DNA from: Adhaeretor mobilis
GTDB lineage: Bacteria > Planctomycetota > Planctomycetia > Pirellulales > Lacipirellulaceae
Assembly: GCF_007741515.1 (NCBI RefSeq)
Contig: NZ_CP036263.1
Coordinates: 1,922,001 to 1,986,000, forward strand
Direction of reading: 5' to 3'
DNA: 64,000 bases
Under the pieces are notes generated by a model. The model ran no database searches and was not told the DNA's origin. It saw only the letters and a program-made list of their open reading frames with translations. Position numbers and translations under genes: made by a program. Shown here piece after piece: positions 26,000 to 34,665 of the stretch (within the stretch, counting starts at the first letter, position 1; the number at the start of each line of letters is the position of its first letter).

Positions 26000-28177
26000 A
26001 TGTCAAGAATCAACACTAACGTGAGCTCGCTCGTTGCCCAGAATACTCTGAGTCGTTCGAACTCCGGCTTGAACGAAGCTCTGACGCGTTTGAGCACAGG
26101 CCTTAAAATCAACACAGGCAAAGACGATCCAGCCGGTTTGATCGCTAGCGAAAACCTACGTAGCGACATTACTGCGATTCGTCGTTCGATCAGCAATACG
26201 GAGCGTGCCACTCAGGTCATCGCTACCGCTGACAGTTCGCTCGGACAGGTCAGCTCGCTGCTGAACGACATCCGCGGTCTGGTCACTGAATCCGCCAATG
26301 CAGGTGCTCTCTCCGAGGAGCAAGTTGCTGCTAACCAGCTTCAACTTGATAGCTCGTTGGAAGCACTTAACCGCATCGCTCAAACTACTACTTTCCAGGG
26401 TCGCCGACTGTTGGACGGTTCGTTGGACTTTGTTACCTCTGCCGGTACCAACTTCTCAAACGTATCGGACCTTAAGATCGATCAAGCGAATCTCGGTGCG
26501 ACGGGCTCAGTGAGTGTTGACATCAACGTGAGTGCTGCTGCTACGCAGGCTCAGGTCGATGTGGATAATGTACCTGTCGAGATCGCCGGTGTTACCTCCA
26601 GCGATGGTACCTTGACCTTTGCCACCGCTGCCGTTGCTGAAGTCCTTTCCACTGGTACCTTCACTGTTGGTACTGGTGGGTCGGACACAATCACTGTAAC
26701 AGCAGTCTCTGGTGGCGCTGCTGCAGGAACAGCAGGTGATGATATTGATGTTGTGATTGTTGACGATAATGGCACTGCCAACGGTGTCGACTCAGTTACG
26801 TTTGCTGCTGGCGTGCTTACCGTCAACGCTGACGTCACTGGTGGCGTTGGATCCGATGACATTGCTGCCGCAATTCAGGCATTCAACGGCGGTGCTGACT
26901 TTACGTCAAGCTCTAGCGCTACAAACAACCTGATCGCTGGTGATATTGCAACGAACACAGACGTCACCAGTGGCGGTGTTGATGGTGTTGACGAAGTCGA
27001 CGCGCTAATCACGATTGCTGCTGCCAATGATGGTACCGCATTTGATCGTGCAATAACCTTTGTTAGCACAAATGATGAAGGTGCTGGAGCGTTTTCCGTT
27101 ACTGACGACGGCACGACTCTTGCTATTAGCGTTGACGACGATACCGCTGTCGATCTTGCCGATTTGGCTGCTGAGATTGAAACGCAGCTGAACGCAACCG
27201 ACGACGACGTTCAGTTCACAGCAACCCTCACTGACACGACAGGCGATGGTCAGTTTGATACGACTGTCGATACAGATCCTACACTCGTGAATGTAGGTGC
27301 AACGACTGCCGGTGTTGACTCAGGTGGTGGTATCGCGAACGCAGTGGTTCTTGAATTGTCGGGGTCGAATGGTTCGGAAGTTCTGAGCTTTGGTGCCAAC
27401 ACCTCCATCGACGACCTGGTACAAGGTATCAACTTGGTCAGCGACGCGACAGGCGTGACAGCAACTGCCAATGGTACAACTCTTGAGCTTACTTCCAGCA
27501 CGTACGGTAGCGAATCGCTCGTTGACATCAATATACTTAGCGAAGGAACGGGCACGACGGCTGCAGGAACATTCACCACAGCAATTGCTGATGGTGAACG
27601 TGCCGAGGGTTCGGACATTGTCGCAACCATTAACGGTGTTGAAGCAACTGGCAAAGGCAATGAACTATCGATCAACACCGCTTCACTCGACTTGCAAGCA
27701 ACGTTGACTGCTGATTTTACAGGGACAGCTAGCTTCACCATTGACGATGGTGGTGCCTTGTTCCAACTCGGTCCAGACGTGGTGAGCAACCAACAAGCTC
27801 GCCTCGGCATCGGTTCGGTAAACACTGCCCGCTTGGGGGGTGCTAGTGGCAAGTTGTTCCAGCTAGGTACCGGTGGTTCGGCTGAGCTTAGCACCGACGC
27901 CAATACCGCTGCGAAGATCGTAGAAGAAGCGATCGACCAAGTGACTGGCCTACGTGGTCGTCTGGGTGCTTTCCAACGTACGACTTTGGAAACCAACAAG
28001 AACGCCCTGAACGACACTTTGGTCAACCTGACTGAAGCGGAAAGTTCGATCCGCGACGCTGACTTCGCTGCCGAATCGGCCGCGCTCACACGCTCGCAGA
28101 TTCTGGTTCAATCCGGTACGACGGTCCTCTCGATCGCCAACCAGAACCCACAAAACGTCTTGGCACTACTCCGATAA
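26000..28177 (+). CDS. fliC: Flagellin with large central insert
   Basis: A 725-residue flagellin. Both filament-core ends are typical: MSRINTNVSSLVAQNTLSRS...LSTGLKINTGKDDPAGLIASE at the N-terminus, and LVNLTEAESSIRDADFAAESAALTRSQILVQ...ANQNPQNVLALLR at the C-terminus. About 430 residues between (roughly 165-600) are rich in Asp, Thr, Ala, Gly and Val. They contain repeated Ca-binding-like acidic beta segments and one IN-type module (TSIDDLVQGINLVSDATGVTATANG). These surface domains would form an outer sheath on the filament. AGGGG precedes the start by about 10 bases. A strong terminator follows. Confidence 0.96.
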   Translation: MSRINTNVSSLVAQNTLSRSNSGLNEALTRLSTGLKINTGKDDPAGLIASENLRSDITAIRRSISNTERATQVIATADSSLGQVSSLLNDIRGLVTESANAGALSEEQVAANQLQLDSSLEALNRIAQTTTFQGRRLLDGSLDFVTSAGTNFSNVSDLKIDQANLGATGSVSVDINVSAAATQAQVDVDNVPVEIAGVTSSDGTLTFATAAVAEVLSTGTFTVGTGGSDTITVTAVSGGAAAGTAGDDIDVVIVDDNGTANGVDSVTFAAGVLTVNADVTGGVGSDDIAAAIQAFNGGADFTSSSSATNNLIAGDIATNTDVTSGGVDGVDEVDALITIAAANDGTAFDRAITFVSTNDEGAGAFSVTDDGTTLAISVDDDTAVDLADLAAEIETQLNATDDDVQFTATLTDTTGDGQFDTTVDTDPTLVNVGATTAGVDSGGGIANAVVLELSGSNGSEVLSFGANTSIDDLVQGINLVSDATGVTATANGTTLELTSSTYGSESLVDINILSEGTGTTAAGTFTTAIADGERAEGSDIVATINGVEATGKGNELSINTASLDLQATLTADFTGTASFTIDDGGALFQLGPDVVSNQQARLGIGSVNTARLGGASGKLFQLGTGGSAELSTDANTAAKIVEEAIDQVTGLRGRLGAFQRTTLETNKNALNDTLVNLTEAESSIRDADFAAESAALTRSQILVQSGTTVLSIANQNPQNVLALLR

Positions 28178-28519
28178 AATCGGCTCGGTAGTCTCAAGCG
28201 TCTAGCATACCAACGACTAGCCGGCTCGATCCCTTACGGATCGAGCCGGCTTTTATTGCTTGGTGACTCCCAGCTCAGCGGCAAAATCCCGCGTCGCACA
28301 CCAGATAAACTGTAGCGATTGGGTAGCTCTCGCCGATGAAATCGATAGGTCCTGGATTTGACCTCAGGGAAGCCTTGCGCGCTCGTAGCGTCACTGCGTC
28401 ATTCTGCAACCTACACTTGTAGTGGCCGCTGTACTTGCACACGGTTCCTACCCGAATAGCTGCGTCATGTCCCTCCTTGCAGTTCCAACACAATAGCCCA
28501 CCTCGATAACCCCCACCCT
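28178..28519. other. Intergenic region between flagellin and fliD
   Basis: After the flagellin terminator, about 260 bases lead to fliD. They contain a TGGCCGC...TTGCA element near 28420-28440 that resembles a sigma-54 site but has eleven instead of ten bases between GG and GC, and a GCCGATGA (about 28334) like a sigma-28 -10 without a correctly spaced -35. Neither is called as a promoter. No gene is seen. Confidence 0.45.
28219..28257 (+). terminator. Rho-independent terminator after flagellin
   Basis: A perfect 14-bp stem (28219-28232 with 28238-28251, AGCCGGCTCGATCC arm), a five-base loop CTTAC, and a TTTTATT tail. It is 42 bases after the flagellin stop, so flagellin is probably a separate abundant transcript. 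Confidence 0.9.
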
Positions 28520-31500
28520 ATGGGTCGAATTACTTCCAATGTCGGTCTGATTACCGGTCTGCCTATCACAGACACGGTCGATCAATTAATGGCCGTGGCT
28601 GGTCAGCCGCGTGACACTCTGGCAAGCCGTACGCAGGGCTTGCAGTCTCAGCAGTTCGCGCTCAACACCCTGGGCACGAGGCTGGCGAGTTTTCAGTTCT
28701 CTGTGAACAAGCTGGACTCGCTGGACGTCTATAACGCTCGGCAAACGACTTCCAGTAATGAAGATGTTCTCACGGCATCCGTACCCACCGGAGTAACGCC
28801 ACCGATTGGCGAGTTTCTTATCCAGCCAGTTCGCGTCGCCTCAACACAGCAGCTCATCAGTAGTCAGTTTGAAAGCCTGGAGAGCGACTTTGGTACAGGC
28901 ACGTTCTCATTTCAATTCGGCGGATTCGTCGACAAAGGCGTGTCGCTGGATTCGCTCAATGGTGGAGCGGGTGTTCAACGAGGGAAAATCAAGATCACCG
29001 ATCGCAGCGGCGAGGATGCCGTCGTCGACCTGAGCTTCGCACAATCCATCGACGATGTGGTCGATGCGATCAACGCGGACACCACGATTGACGTCACGGC
29101 CAGCGTTTCAGGCGACGCTCTCACTCTAACGGATAGCTCCGGCGGTGGTGGGAATCTCACTGTCCAAGAGGTTGCCGGCGGCACGACCGCGGCCAACTTA
29201 GGGCTGGGTGGCATCGAGATTGCTGCCGATACTATTACCGGAAATGACATTTTCACGTTGTATGACAACGCGAAGCTCACGTCGCTCAACGACAACAACG
29301 GCGTGCGGCTGTCAGCAGAAGGTGCTAACGATCTTGAGATCACCCTTACGGACGGTTCAGCAACTCTCAATATCGACCTCGGTACTGCGACAACACTTGG
29401 CGAAGTCGTTGATCTGATCAATGCCGCTTCACCAGGAGATGTTTCAGCAGCAATTGCTGCTGATGGCAACCGACTGGAGATCACAGATCTTACCGGTGGC
29501 GGGGGAGCTTTCGTCATCGAGAGCTCCGAGGGCAGCTCGGCTGCCGAAGATCTAGGCATCGTGAACAACGCGGTTGGTGCTACGGTCTCTGGCGAACGAT
29601 TAGTGTCCGGCTTGGCAGGGACGCTGCTATCGACCTTGAATGCCGGCTCAGGCTTTGACACTTTGGGAACGATCTCCATTACTGATCGCGACGGAACCGT
29701 TGATAACTCAATCGATTTGAGCACTGCGGAAACACTCAGCGACGTTGTTGATGCGATCAACAATTCTACAGCCGACGTGACCGCTTCAGTAAATTCCGCT
29801 CGCAACGGCATTTCGATCGTTGATAACACCGGCGGCGTAGGCAACCTTACGATTGCCAATGCCGACGGAAGTACATCGGTTGAGTCCCTGGGTATCCAAG
29901 TTGACGATGCCGTTGACTCCGTGAACAGTGGAACCCTCAACCGGCAAACACTCAGCGAGGCCACATTGCTCTCGTCGCTCAATGGTGGCGAAGGAGTCAA
30001 ACTTGGTGACATTCGAGTTACTGATAGCGATGGCGTTGCTTCGGCTGCCGATCTCAACGGCGCGGGCAATGAAGCCGTGACAGTGGGCGATGTGATTGAT
30101 GCAATCAATAGCCTCGCAGCAAGTGTGACAGCTCGAATCAACGACACGGGTGACGGCATTGTCGTAGTTGACGAAGCGGGCGGCGTCGGCTCCCTTGGAA
30201 TCAGCGACATCAGTGGCAATATCGCGCAGTCGCTGAGGTTGACAGGTGGCAGTGAAACCATTGATATCAATGGCACGGACACACAAGTCATTGACGGCAC
30301 GGCCGTGCAAACCATTGACGTGTCGAACCTCACCTCGACAGGTGAGTCGGTCTTGCTTTCAGACTTGAATGGGGGGGCGGGTATTACTCGGGGTACTTTC
30401 ACGATTGCCGATTCCAATGGTGGAAATGTCATCGCGATTAATCTCAACGGTTCTGAGGCGGGCGTCTCGACCGTGGGTGACCTGGTCGACGCGATCAATC
30501 AGAAGGCATCTGACTTCAACGTCGGCGTCACCGCTTCAATCAATGAGGCAGGTACAGGGATCAAGCTTACTGATAACGCAGGTGGCTCAGGCGACCTGAC
30601 CGTTACCGCGATCAACGAGTCTAGTGTCGTAGAAGACCTGAAGCTTGATGGTAAGGTCAGCACTTCGGGCAATGTGCAGACCATCAACGGAGCGGGCACC
30701 TTTGCGGCTGGCACCTCAGCCCAATCAGGCTTAGACGCCCTGGCCGCACGGATCAACGACCTCAACGCAGGTGTCACTGCGTCGACCGTTTTCGATGGCG
30801 TCGGCTATCGGCTTTCCATCGTGGCCGATAAGTCGGGTGCCGCAAACGAACTACTCATAGACAATGGCGAAACCACGTTCTCCTTCACGGAGATTGCCAA
30901 GGCGGAAGATGCTTTGCTTGCCTACGGCAATGTGACCGTACCTGGTGGCAGTGTATTAATCAGTTCTGCGGACAACAAATTCGAGGGCGTCATTGGTGGT
31001 GTCGACGTTACCGTGAAAGCGGCTAGCGATACCCCTATTGTGGTGTCCGTTGCTTCGAGCGATACGAAACTTGTGGACACGGTCCAGGACCTCGTGGACG
31101 CGTACAACGCGGTCCGAGACGACCTCGACACGTTCACCGATTTCAATGCCGACGACCTCAGCACGGGTTTGTTGTTTGGCACGAATGAAGCTCTGCAAGT
31201 CGATACACGACTTTCGCAGGTGCTTACGCAGCGATTCTTCGGCGTTGGAGATTTTCAGTCGCTCGAAGAAGTCGGCCTTGCAGTCAATTCGGAGGGGAAG
31301 CTGGAACTCGATTCCGCGAAGCTCCGAGAGGCGTTCAGTGACGACCCGAGCAGCATTAGGGAGCTGTTTACTAATGCAGAGAGTGGCGTCGTCGCCAAGC
31401 TCACAACAGAGGTCGAACGACTCGCTGGCGATGATAGCTCGCTGCTCGACCGTCGCAACGATACGTTGCAACTCACGATCGACTCGAACAACCTACGACT

Positions 31501-31636
31501 GGAAGATTTCGATGCCTCGCTGGAGCGTCAACGCGAGCGTCTGTTGCTCGAATTCTTCCAACTCGAACAAATTATCTCCAACCTGCAGCAAGGCCAACAG
31601 GCTCTGGCTAGCCTGCAGCCGATCGCTCCGCTGTGA
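28520..31636 (+). CDS. fliD: Flagellar filament cap protein FliD with five tandem IN modules
   Basis: A 1038-residue FliD, roughly twice the usual length. The N-terminal FliD domain (GLITGLPITDTVDQLMAV, about 9-110) and the C-terminal domain (VQDLVDAYNAVRDDLDTF, EVGLAVNSEGKLELDSAKLREAFSDDP, ending QLEQIISNLQQGQQALASLQ) are clear. Between them are five similar units of about 90-100 residues, starting near 140, 250, 368, 484 and 613. Each runs LLSSLNGGxGV, an I-x-I-TD strand, xVGDVVDAIN, VTASINDxGxGI, a GGxGNLT turn and ESLGI. The cap folds incoming flagellin at the filament tip. It is followed by its chaperone gene fliS. Confidence 0.95.
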   Translation: MGRITSNVGLITGLPITDTVDQLMAVAGQPRDTLASRTQGLQSQQFALNTLGTRLASFQFSVNKLDSLDVYNARQTTSSNEDVLTASVPTGVTPPIGEFLIQPVRVASTQQLISSQFESLESDFGTGTFSFQFGGFVDKGVSLDSLNGGAGVQRGKIKITDRSGEDAVVDLSFAQSIDDVVDAINADTTIDVTASVSGDALTLTDSSGGGGNLTVQEVAGGTTAANLGLGGIEIAADTITGNDIFTLYDNAKLTSLNDNNGVRLSAEGANDLEITLTDGSATLNIDLGTATTLGEVVDLINAASPGDVSAAIAADGNRLEITDLTGGGGAFVIESSEGSSAAEDLGIVNNAVGATVSGERLVSGLAGTLLSTLNAGSGFDTLGTISITDRDGTVDNSIDLSTAETLSDVVDAINNSTADVTASVNSARNGISIVDNTGGVGNLTIANADGSTSVESLGIQVDDAVDSVNSGTLNRQTLSEATLLSSLNGGEGVKLGDIRVTDSDGVASAADLNGAGNEAVTVGDVIDAINSLAASVTARINDTGDGIVVVDEAGGVGSLGISDISGNIAQSLRLTGGSETIDINGTDTQVIDGTAVQTIDVSNLTSTGESVLLSDLNGGAGITRGTFTIADSNGGNVIAINLNGSEAGVSTVGDLVDAINQKASDFNVGVTASINEAGTGIKLTDNAGGSGDLTVTAINESSVVEDLKLDGKVSTSGNVQTINGAGTFAAGTSAQSGLDALAARINDLNAGVTASTVFDGVGYRLSIVADKSGAANELLIDNGETTFSFTEIAKAEDALLAYGNVTVPGGSVLISSADNKFEGVIGGVDVTVKAASDTPIVVSVASSDTKLVDTVQDLVDAYNAVRDDLDTFTDFNADDLSTGLLFGTNEALQVDTRLSQVLTQRFFGVGDFQSLEEVGLAVNSEGKLELDSAKLREAFSDDPSSIRELFTNAESGVVAKLTTEVERLAGDDSSLLDRRNDTLQLTIDSNNLRLEDFDASLERQRERLLLEFFQLEQIISNLQQGQQALASLQPIAPL

Positions 31637-31702
31637 TCAGGAGTCGATAGCGAGTCAGCCATTAAGTACTTCCCGTAAGATCCCTCGAAAGCTTCGTCCA
31701 TC

Positions 31703-32200
31703 ATGTCTCACAACTCCCATTCCCAATCGCAGTACCTCACATCGAAAGTCACAACCGCTTCGCAGCCGGAGTTGCAACTGATGCTGCTCGATGGTGCCTT
31801 GCGCTTCGGTACGAAGGCACGACAGGCATGGACGCAGACGATGGACTTTAGTGAGACAGAGCGATTTCTCGGGAAGGTCCTCGATATTCTGGAAGCGATT
31901 GTCCTAGGCGTTGCCCAAAGCGACCACGCCATCGCCAAGCAACTGGAAGAGCAGTACGCATTTCTTTTTCGCGAAATCGCCGCCAGCAGAATTAACAACG
32001 ACTTGAAACGGTTTGATAAGTCGATGACACTGCTTGCCTATGAGCGAGAGACCTGGAAGCTCGCTTGCGACCTGCTTAGCGCGGACACGACTTCGCCGGA
32101 GCCCACGGCTACCTCGAACGCCGGGGTTCCTGCTCCTCATGTCTCAGCGGCACCTGTTGCCGCGAATCACCTAGTCGAGAGCTTCTCTTTCGAAGCTTGA
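31703..32200 (+). CDS. fliS: Flagellar export chaperone FliS
   Basis: A 165-residue helical protein resembling FliS, the cytoplasmic chaperone that binds the flagellin C-terminus. Landmarks are YLTSKVTTASQPELQLMLLDGALRFGTKARQAW (the LDGALRF helix), and a later helix DHAIAKQLEEQYAFLFREIAASRINNDLKRFDKSMTLLAYERETWKLA. The last 30 or so residues are a Pro/Ala-rich tail not found in short FliS proteins. It ends the flagellar cluster, 66 bases after fliD. Confidence 0.88.
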   Translation: MSHNSHSQSQYLTSKVTTASQPELQLMLLDGALRFGTKARQAWTQTMDFSETERFLGKVLDILEAIVLGVAQSDHAIAKQLEEQYAFLFREIAASRINNDLKRFDKSMTLLAYERETWKLACDLLSADTTSPEPTATSNAGVPAPHVSAAPVAANHLVESFSFEA

Positions 32201-32314
32201 ATCCAATGCGGTTCTTTCATTTTCCGCTTCAAGTGTGCTGATTCCTTGCGATTTGGGTGAAGGTTCGTAGCTCACTTGCGGTTCTTGTCGAGCAGTCGTC
32301 AAGGCGATGTCAGC

Positions 32315-32329
32315 TAAGCCGCAAGCGGC
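32315..32329. repeat. TAAGCCGCAAGCGGC short palindromic repeat
   Basis: Identical over 15 bases to the copy at the hemC stop (13808-13822). Here it lies in the gap upstream of mqnD. The core can form a GCCG/CGGC stem. Confidence 0.6.
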
Positions 32330-32432
32330 TGGCCGTTTGACGATCCTTGCCCCGCTGTCGTATGATCGTCGCTGTGACGAGTCACATTCTGCGAGTCATA
32401 TCTACGCCTACCAGAGAATAGTGAGAAACACC

Positions 32433-33305
32433 GTGTCTGCCACCGAAACGAAGCAATTGATCCGCGTTGGCCATAGCCCCGATCCTGACGATGCTTTCAT
32501 GTTCCACGCCTTGGCGAACGATTGCATTCAGACCCCCGGCTATCACTTCACGCACGAACTTGTAGATATCGAAACACTCAACCAGCGAGCTTTTACAGGC
32601 GAGTTGGAACTCACTGCCATCAGTATCCACGCCTATGCGTTCCTGCACGAGAAGTATCTCTTGTGCGCGTGCGGAGCCAGCATGGGCGACGGCTATGGGC
32701 CCATGGTTGTATCACGCGACGCGTGCAGTGTCGAAGATTTGAAGACTCGCACCATCGCTGTACCAGGTAAGCTCACCAGCGCGTTCCTTTCCTTGCGCAT
32801 GTGCCTGGAACAAGACTTCGATTACGTGCTCGTACCGTTCGACCAAATCATCGAAGCGGTTGCAGCGGGCGAATTCGAAGGCAAGCAAATCGATGCCGGG
32901 CTTATCATCCACGAGGGTCAGCTTACTTACGGCGATCAAGACCTGAAGCTTGTTGTAGACATGGGCGTCTGGTGGGGCGACCTCACCGGCGGCTTGCCCT
33001 TACCGCTAGGAGCCAATGCCATTCGCAAAGATTTGGGCAGTTCCGTGATCGACGATGTGCAGAAGCACTTGTACGACAGCATTAAGTATGGTCTTGATCA
33101 TCGCCAAGAGGCGCTTGACTATGCTCTGCAGTATGGTCGCGATCTTGACAACGCCAAAGCGGACAAATTCGTGGGCATGTACGTCAACGACTGGACACTC
33201 GACTTTGGACCCAAAGGACGCGAGTCGGTTGCGAAATTCCTGGCCATGGGTCACGAACAGGGGATTCTTCCCGAACTAGTTGTTCCCGAATTCGTTGATT
33301 TGTAA
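32433..33305 (+). CDS. mqnD: MqnD-type menaquinone biosynthesis enzyme (1,4-dihydroxy-6-naphthoate synthase)
   Basis: A 290-residue periplasmic-binding-protein-like enzyme of the futalosine route to menaquinone; MqnD converts cyclic dehypoxanthine futalosine to 1,4-dihydroxy-6-naphthoate. Evidence is the opening RVGHSPDPDDAFMFHAL, then TAISIHAYAFL, GDGYGPMVVSR, AVPGKLTSAFLSLRM, DAGLIIHEGQLTY and GGLPLPLGANAIR. The start is taken as GTG 32433, which gives the family length; GTG 32421 is possible, and the frame is open back to 32307 without homology. There is no export signal. No other mqn gene lies in the window. Confidence 0.87.
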   Translation: MSATETKQLIRVGHSPDPDDAFMFHALANDCIQTPGYHFTHELVDIETLNQRAFTGELELTAISIHAYAFLHEKYLLCACGASMGDGYGPMVVSRDACSVEDLKTRTIAVPGKLTSAFLSLRMCLEQDFDYVLVPFDQIIEAVAAGEFEGKQIDAGLIIHEGQLTYGDQDLKLVVDMGVWWGDLTGGLPLPLGANAIRKDLGSSVIDDVQKHLYDSIKYGLDHRQEALDYALQYGRDLDNAKADKFVGMYVNDWTLDFGPKGRESVAKFLAMGHEQGILPELVVPEFVDL

Positions 33306-33390
33306 GATAGTGGGCTGTAGCACAATGATGGAAAGCCATCGCTGTTTCAGCTAAGCATTCCTCATTCATTTGCCAAAAGAATTTTCGAAG

Positions 33391-34611
33391 ATGCCCGACC
33401 ATTGGCAACAAGAACTGCACCAACATGTCGAGGACATCGCGGACGAATTGGTTGAGCTTCGCCGACATTTCCACGCGCATCCAGAGCCTAGTGGTGAAGA
33501 GTTTGATACGAGCCTACTGCTTTACCAGCGTCTTTCGGAACTCGGCCTCACGGTAGCAATGGGGCCTGAGGGCTGTGGAGTGGTGGCCGACAACTCCTCA
33601 CCCGCTCCCGGGAGTGCTCGCATCGCTGTGCGGGGCGACATCGATGCCCTGCGAATCCACGACGAAAAGACGGCGCCTTACCGCAGTCAGAACGACGGCA
33701 TCATGCACGCCTGCGGACACGATGCCCACGCCACGATGGCCTATGGCGTGGCCGCTGTGCTAAGCCGGTTAGAGAAAGCGGGCCAAGTACCTTGGCCGCT
33801 CGCCTGGCGAGCGATTCTTCAGCCCGCAGAAGAAACTGCAACAGGCGCTAAAGCGATGGTTGCCGCCGGTGTGATGGACAATGTAGCGGCTATATTTGCA
33901 TTGCATGTCGATCCTAAGCGACTTGCAGGCGTCGTAGGAATTCGCAAAGGGGCCCTCACTGCCAGTTGCGACGCCATCAAATTCACGGTCATCGGCCAGG
34001 GGGGGCACGGCGCTCGGCCCCATGAGTCGAAGGATCCAATCGCGGCAACTGCCTTGCTTGTCAGCTCGCTCTATCAGTTTGTGCCTCGCGCCAACGACAG
34101 CCTCGACGGCACCGTGCTTTCCATCGGCCGTATTGCCGGCGGTGAAAACGCCAATGTGATCCCTGAGCAAGTCGAAGTCGAAGGCACGCTCCGCACACTT
34201 GATGCGCAGGTGCGTGCCAAATCGATCGATCACATTCGTCAAGTGCTCCGCGGCGTCGAGGAGATCACCGAAACACGTATCGAGATGGAAATTCCAGCCG
34301 ACACGCCGGCAGTTCTGAATGACCAGACAGCGACTGAATTGTTAAGAAAAGCTGCCATACATACGCTAGGCAGCAAACAAGTCGAAAAGATCCCTCGCCC
34401 CAGCATGGGCAGTGAGGACTTCGCAGTTTATCTCGAAGAGAGCCCCGGGGCTATGTTCCGCCTCGGTGTCGCCAAACCGGGAACTGAGCATACGTTGCTT
34501 CATACTTCGCTATTCGATATCGATGAGTCGGCTTTGGCGCATGGAGTAGAGATACTCGCTCACGCTATCGTTTTGGCATGCAGTCCTGAATGTGAATTTC
34601 AGTCCAGATGA
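33391..34611 (+). CDS. M20-family amidohydrolase (N-acyl amino acid / hippurate hydrolase type)
   Basis: A 406-residue zinc-dependent hydrolase. Metal and catalytic landmarks in order: LRRHFHAHPEPSGEEF (start of the family), RGDIDALRI, HACGHDAHATMAYG, QPAEETATGAKAMVAAG, GQGGHGARPHESKDPI in the dimerisation domain, and GSEDFAVYLE near the end. These fit the amidohydrolase branch that removes acyl groups from amino acids or similar amides; the substrate is not determinable. ATG 33391 is preferred to TTG 33370. It is cytoplasmic and has no operon partner that narrows the role. Confidence 0.9.
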   Translation: MPDHWQQELHQHVEDIADELVELRRHFHAHPEPSGEEFDTSLLLYQRLSELGLTVAMGPEGCGVVADNSSPAPGSARIAVRGDIDALRIHDEKTAPYRSQNDGIMHACGHDAHATMAYGVAAVLSRLEKAGQVPWPLAWRAILQPAEETATGAKAMVAAGVMDNVAAIFALHVDPKRLAGVVGIRKGALTASCDAIKFTVIGQGGHGARPHESKDPIAATALLVSSLYQFVPRANDSLDGTVLSIGRIAGGENANVIPEQVEVEGTLRTLDAQVRAKSIDHIRQVLRGVEEITETRIEMEIPADTPAVLNDQTATELLRKAAIHTLGSKQVEKIPRPSMGSEDFAVYLEESPGAMFRLGVAKPGTEHTLLHTSLFDIDESALAHGVEILAHAIVLACSPECEFQSR

Positions 34612-34665
34612 CGAAGTTCCACCACTTGGGTAGTGACAACTCAGATCTCAGGGGTGATTCCCAAT

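Noticed and set aside
27250..28089. 279-codon minus-strand frame opposite flagellin
   Set aside because: It is the antisense of conserved flagellin coding sequence and shows the same low-complexity Ser/Ala/Val pattern.
28334..28341. Possible sigma-28 -10 element (GCCGATGA) before fliD
   Set aside because: The nearest TAAA-type -35 is about seven bases too far upstream.
28420..28440. Possible sigma-54 site before fliD
   Set aside because: There are eleven bases between GG and GC instead of the required ten.
28975..30498. 507-codon minus-strand frame opposite fliD
   Set aside because: It follows the codon bias of fliD in the opposite frame, has no ribosome-binding site or domain, and consists of low-complexity Ser/Ala/Val residues typical of the antisense of repeated DAIN and DGT codons.
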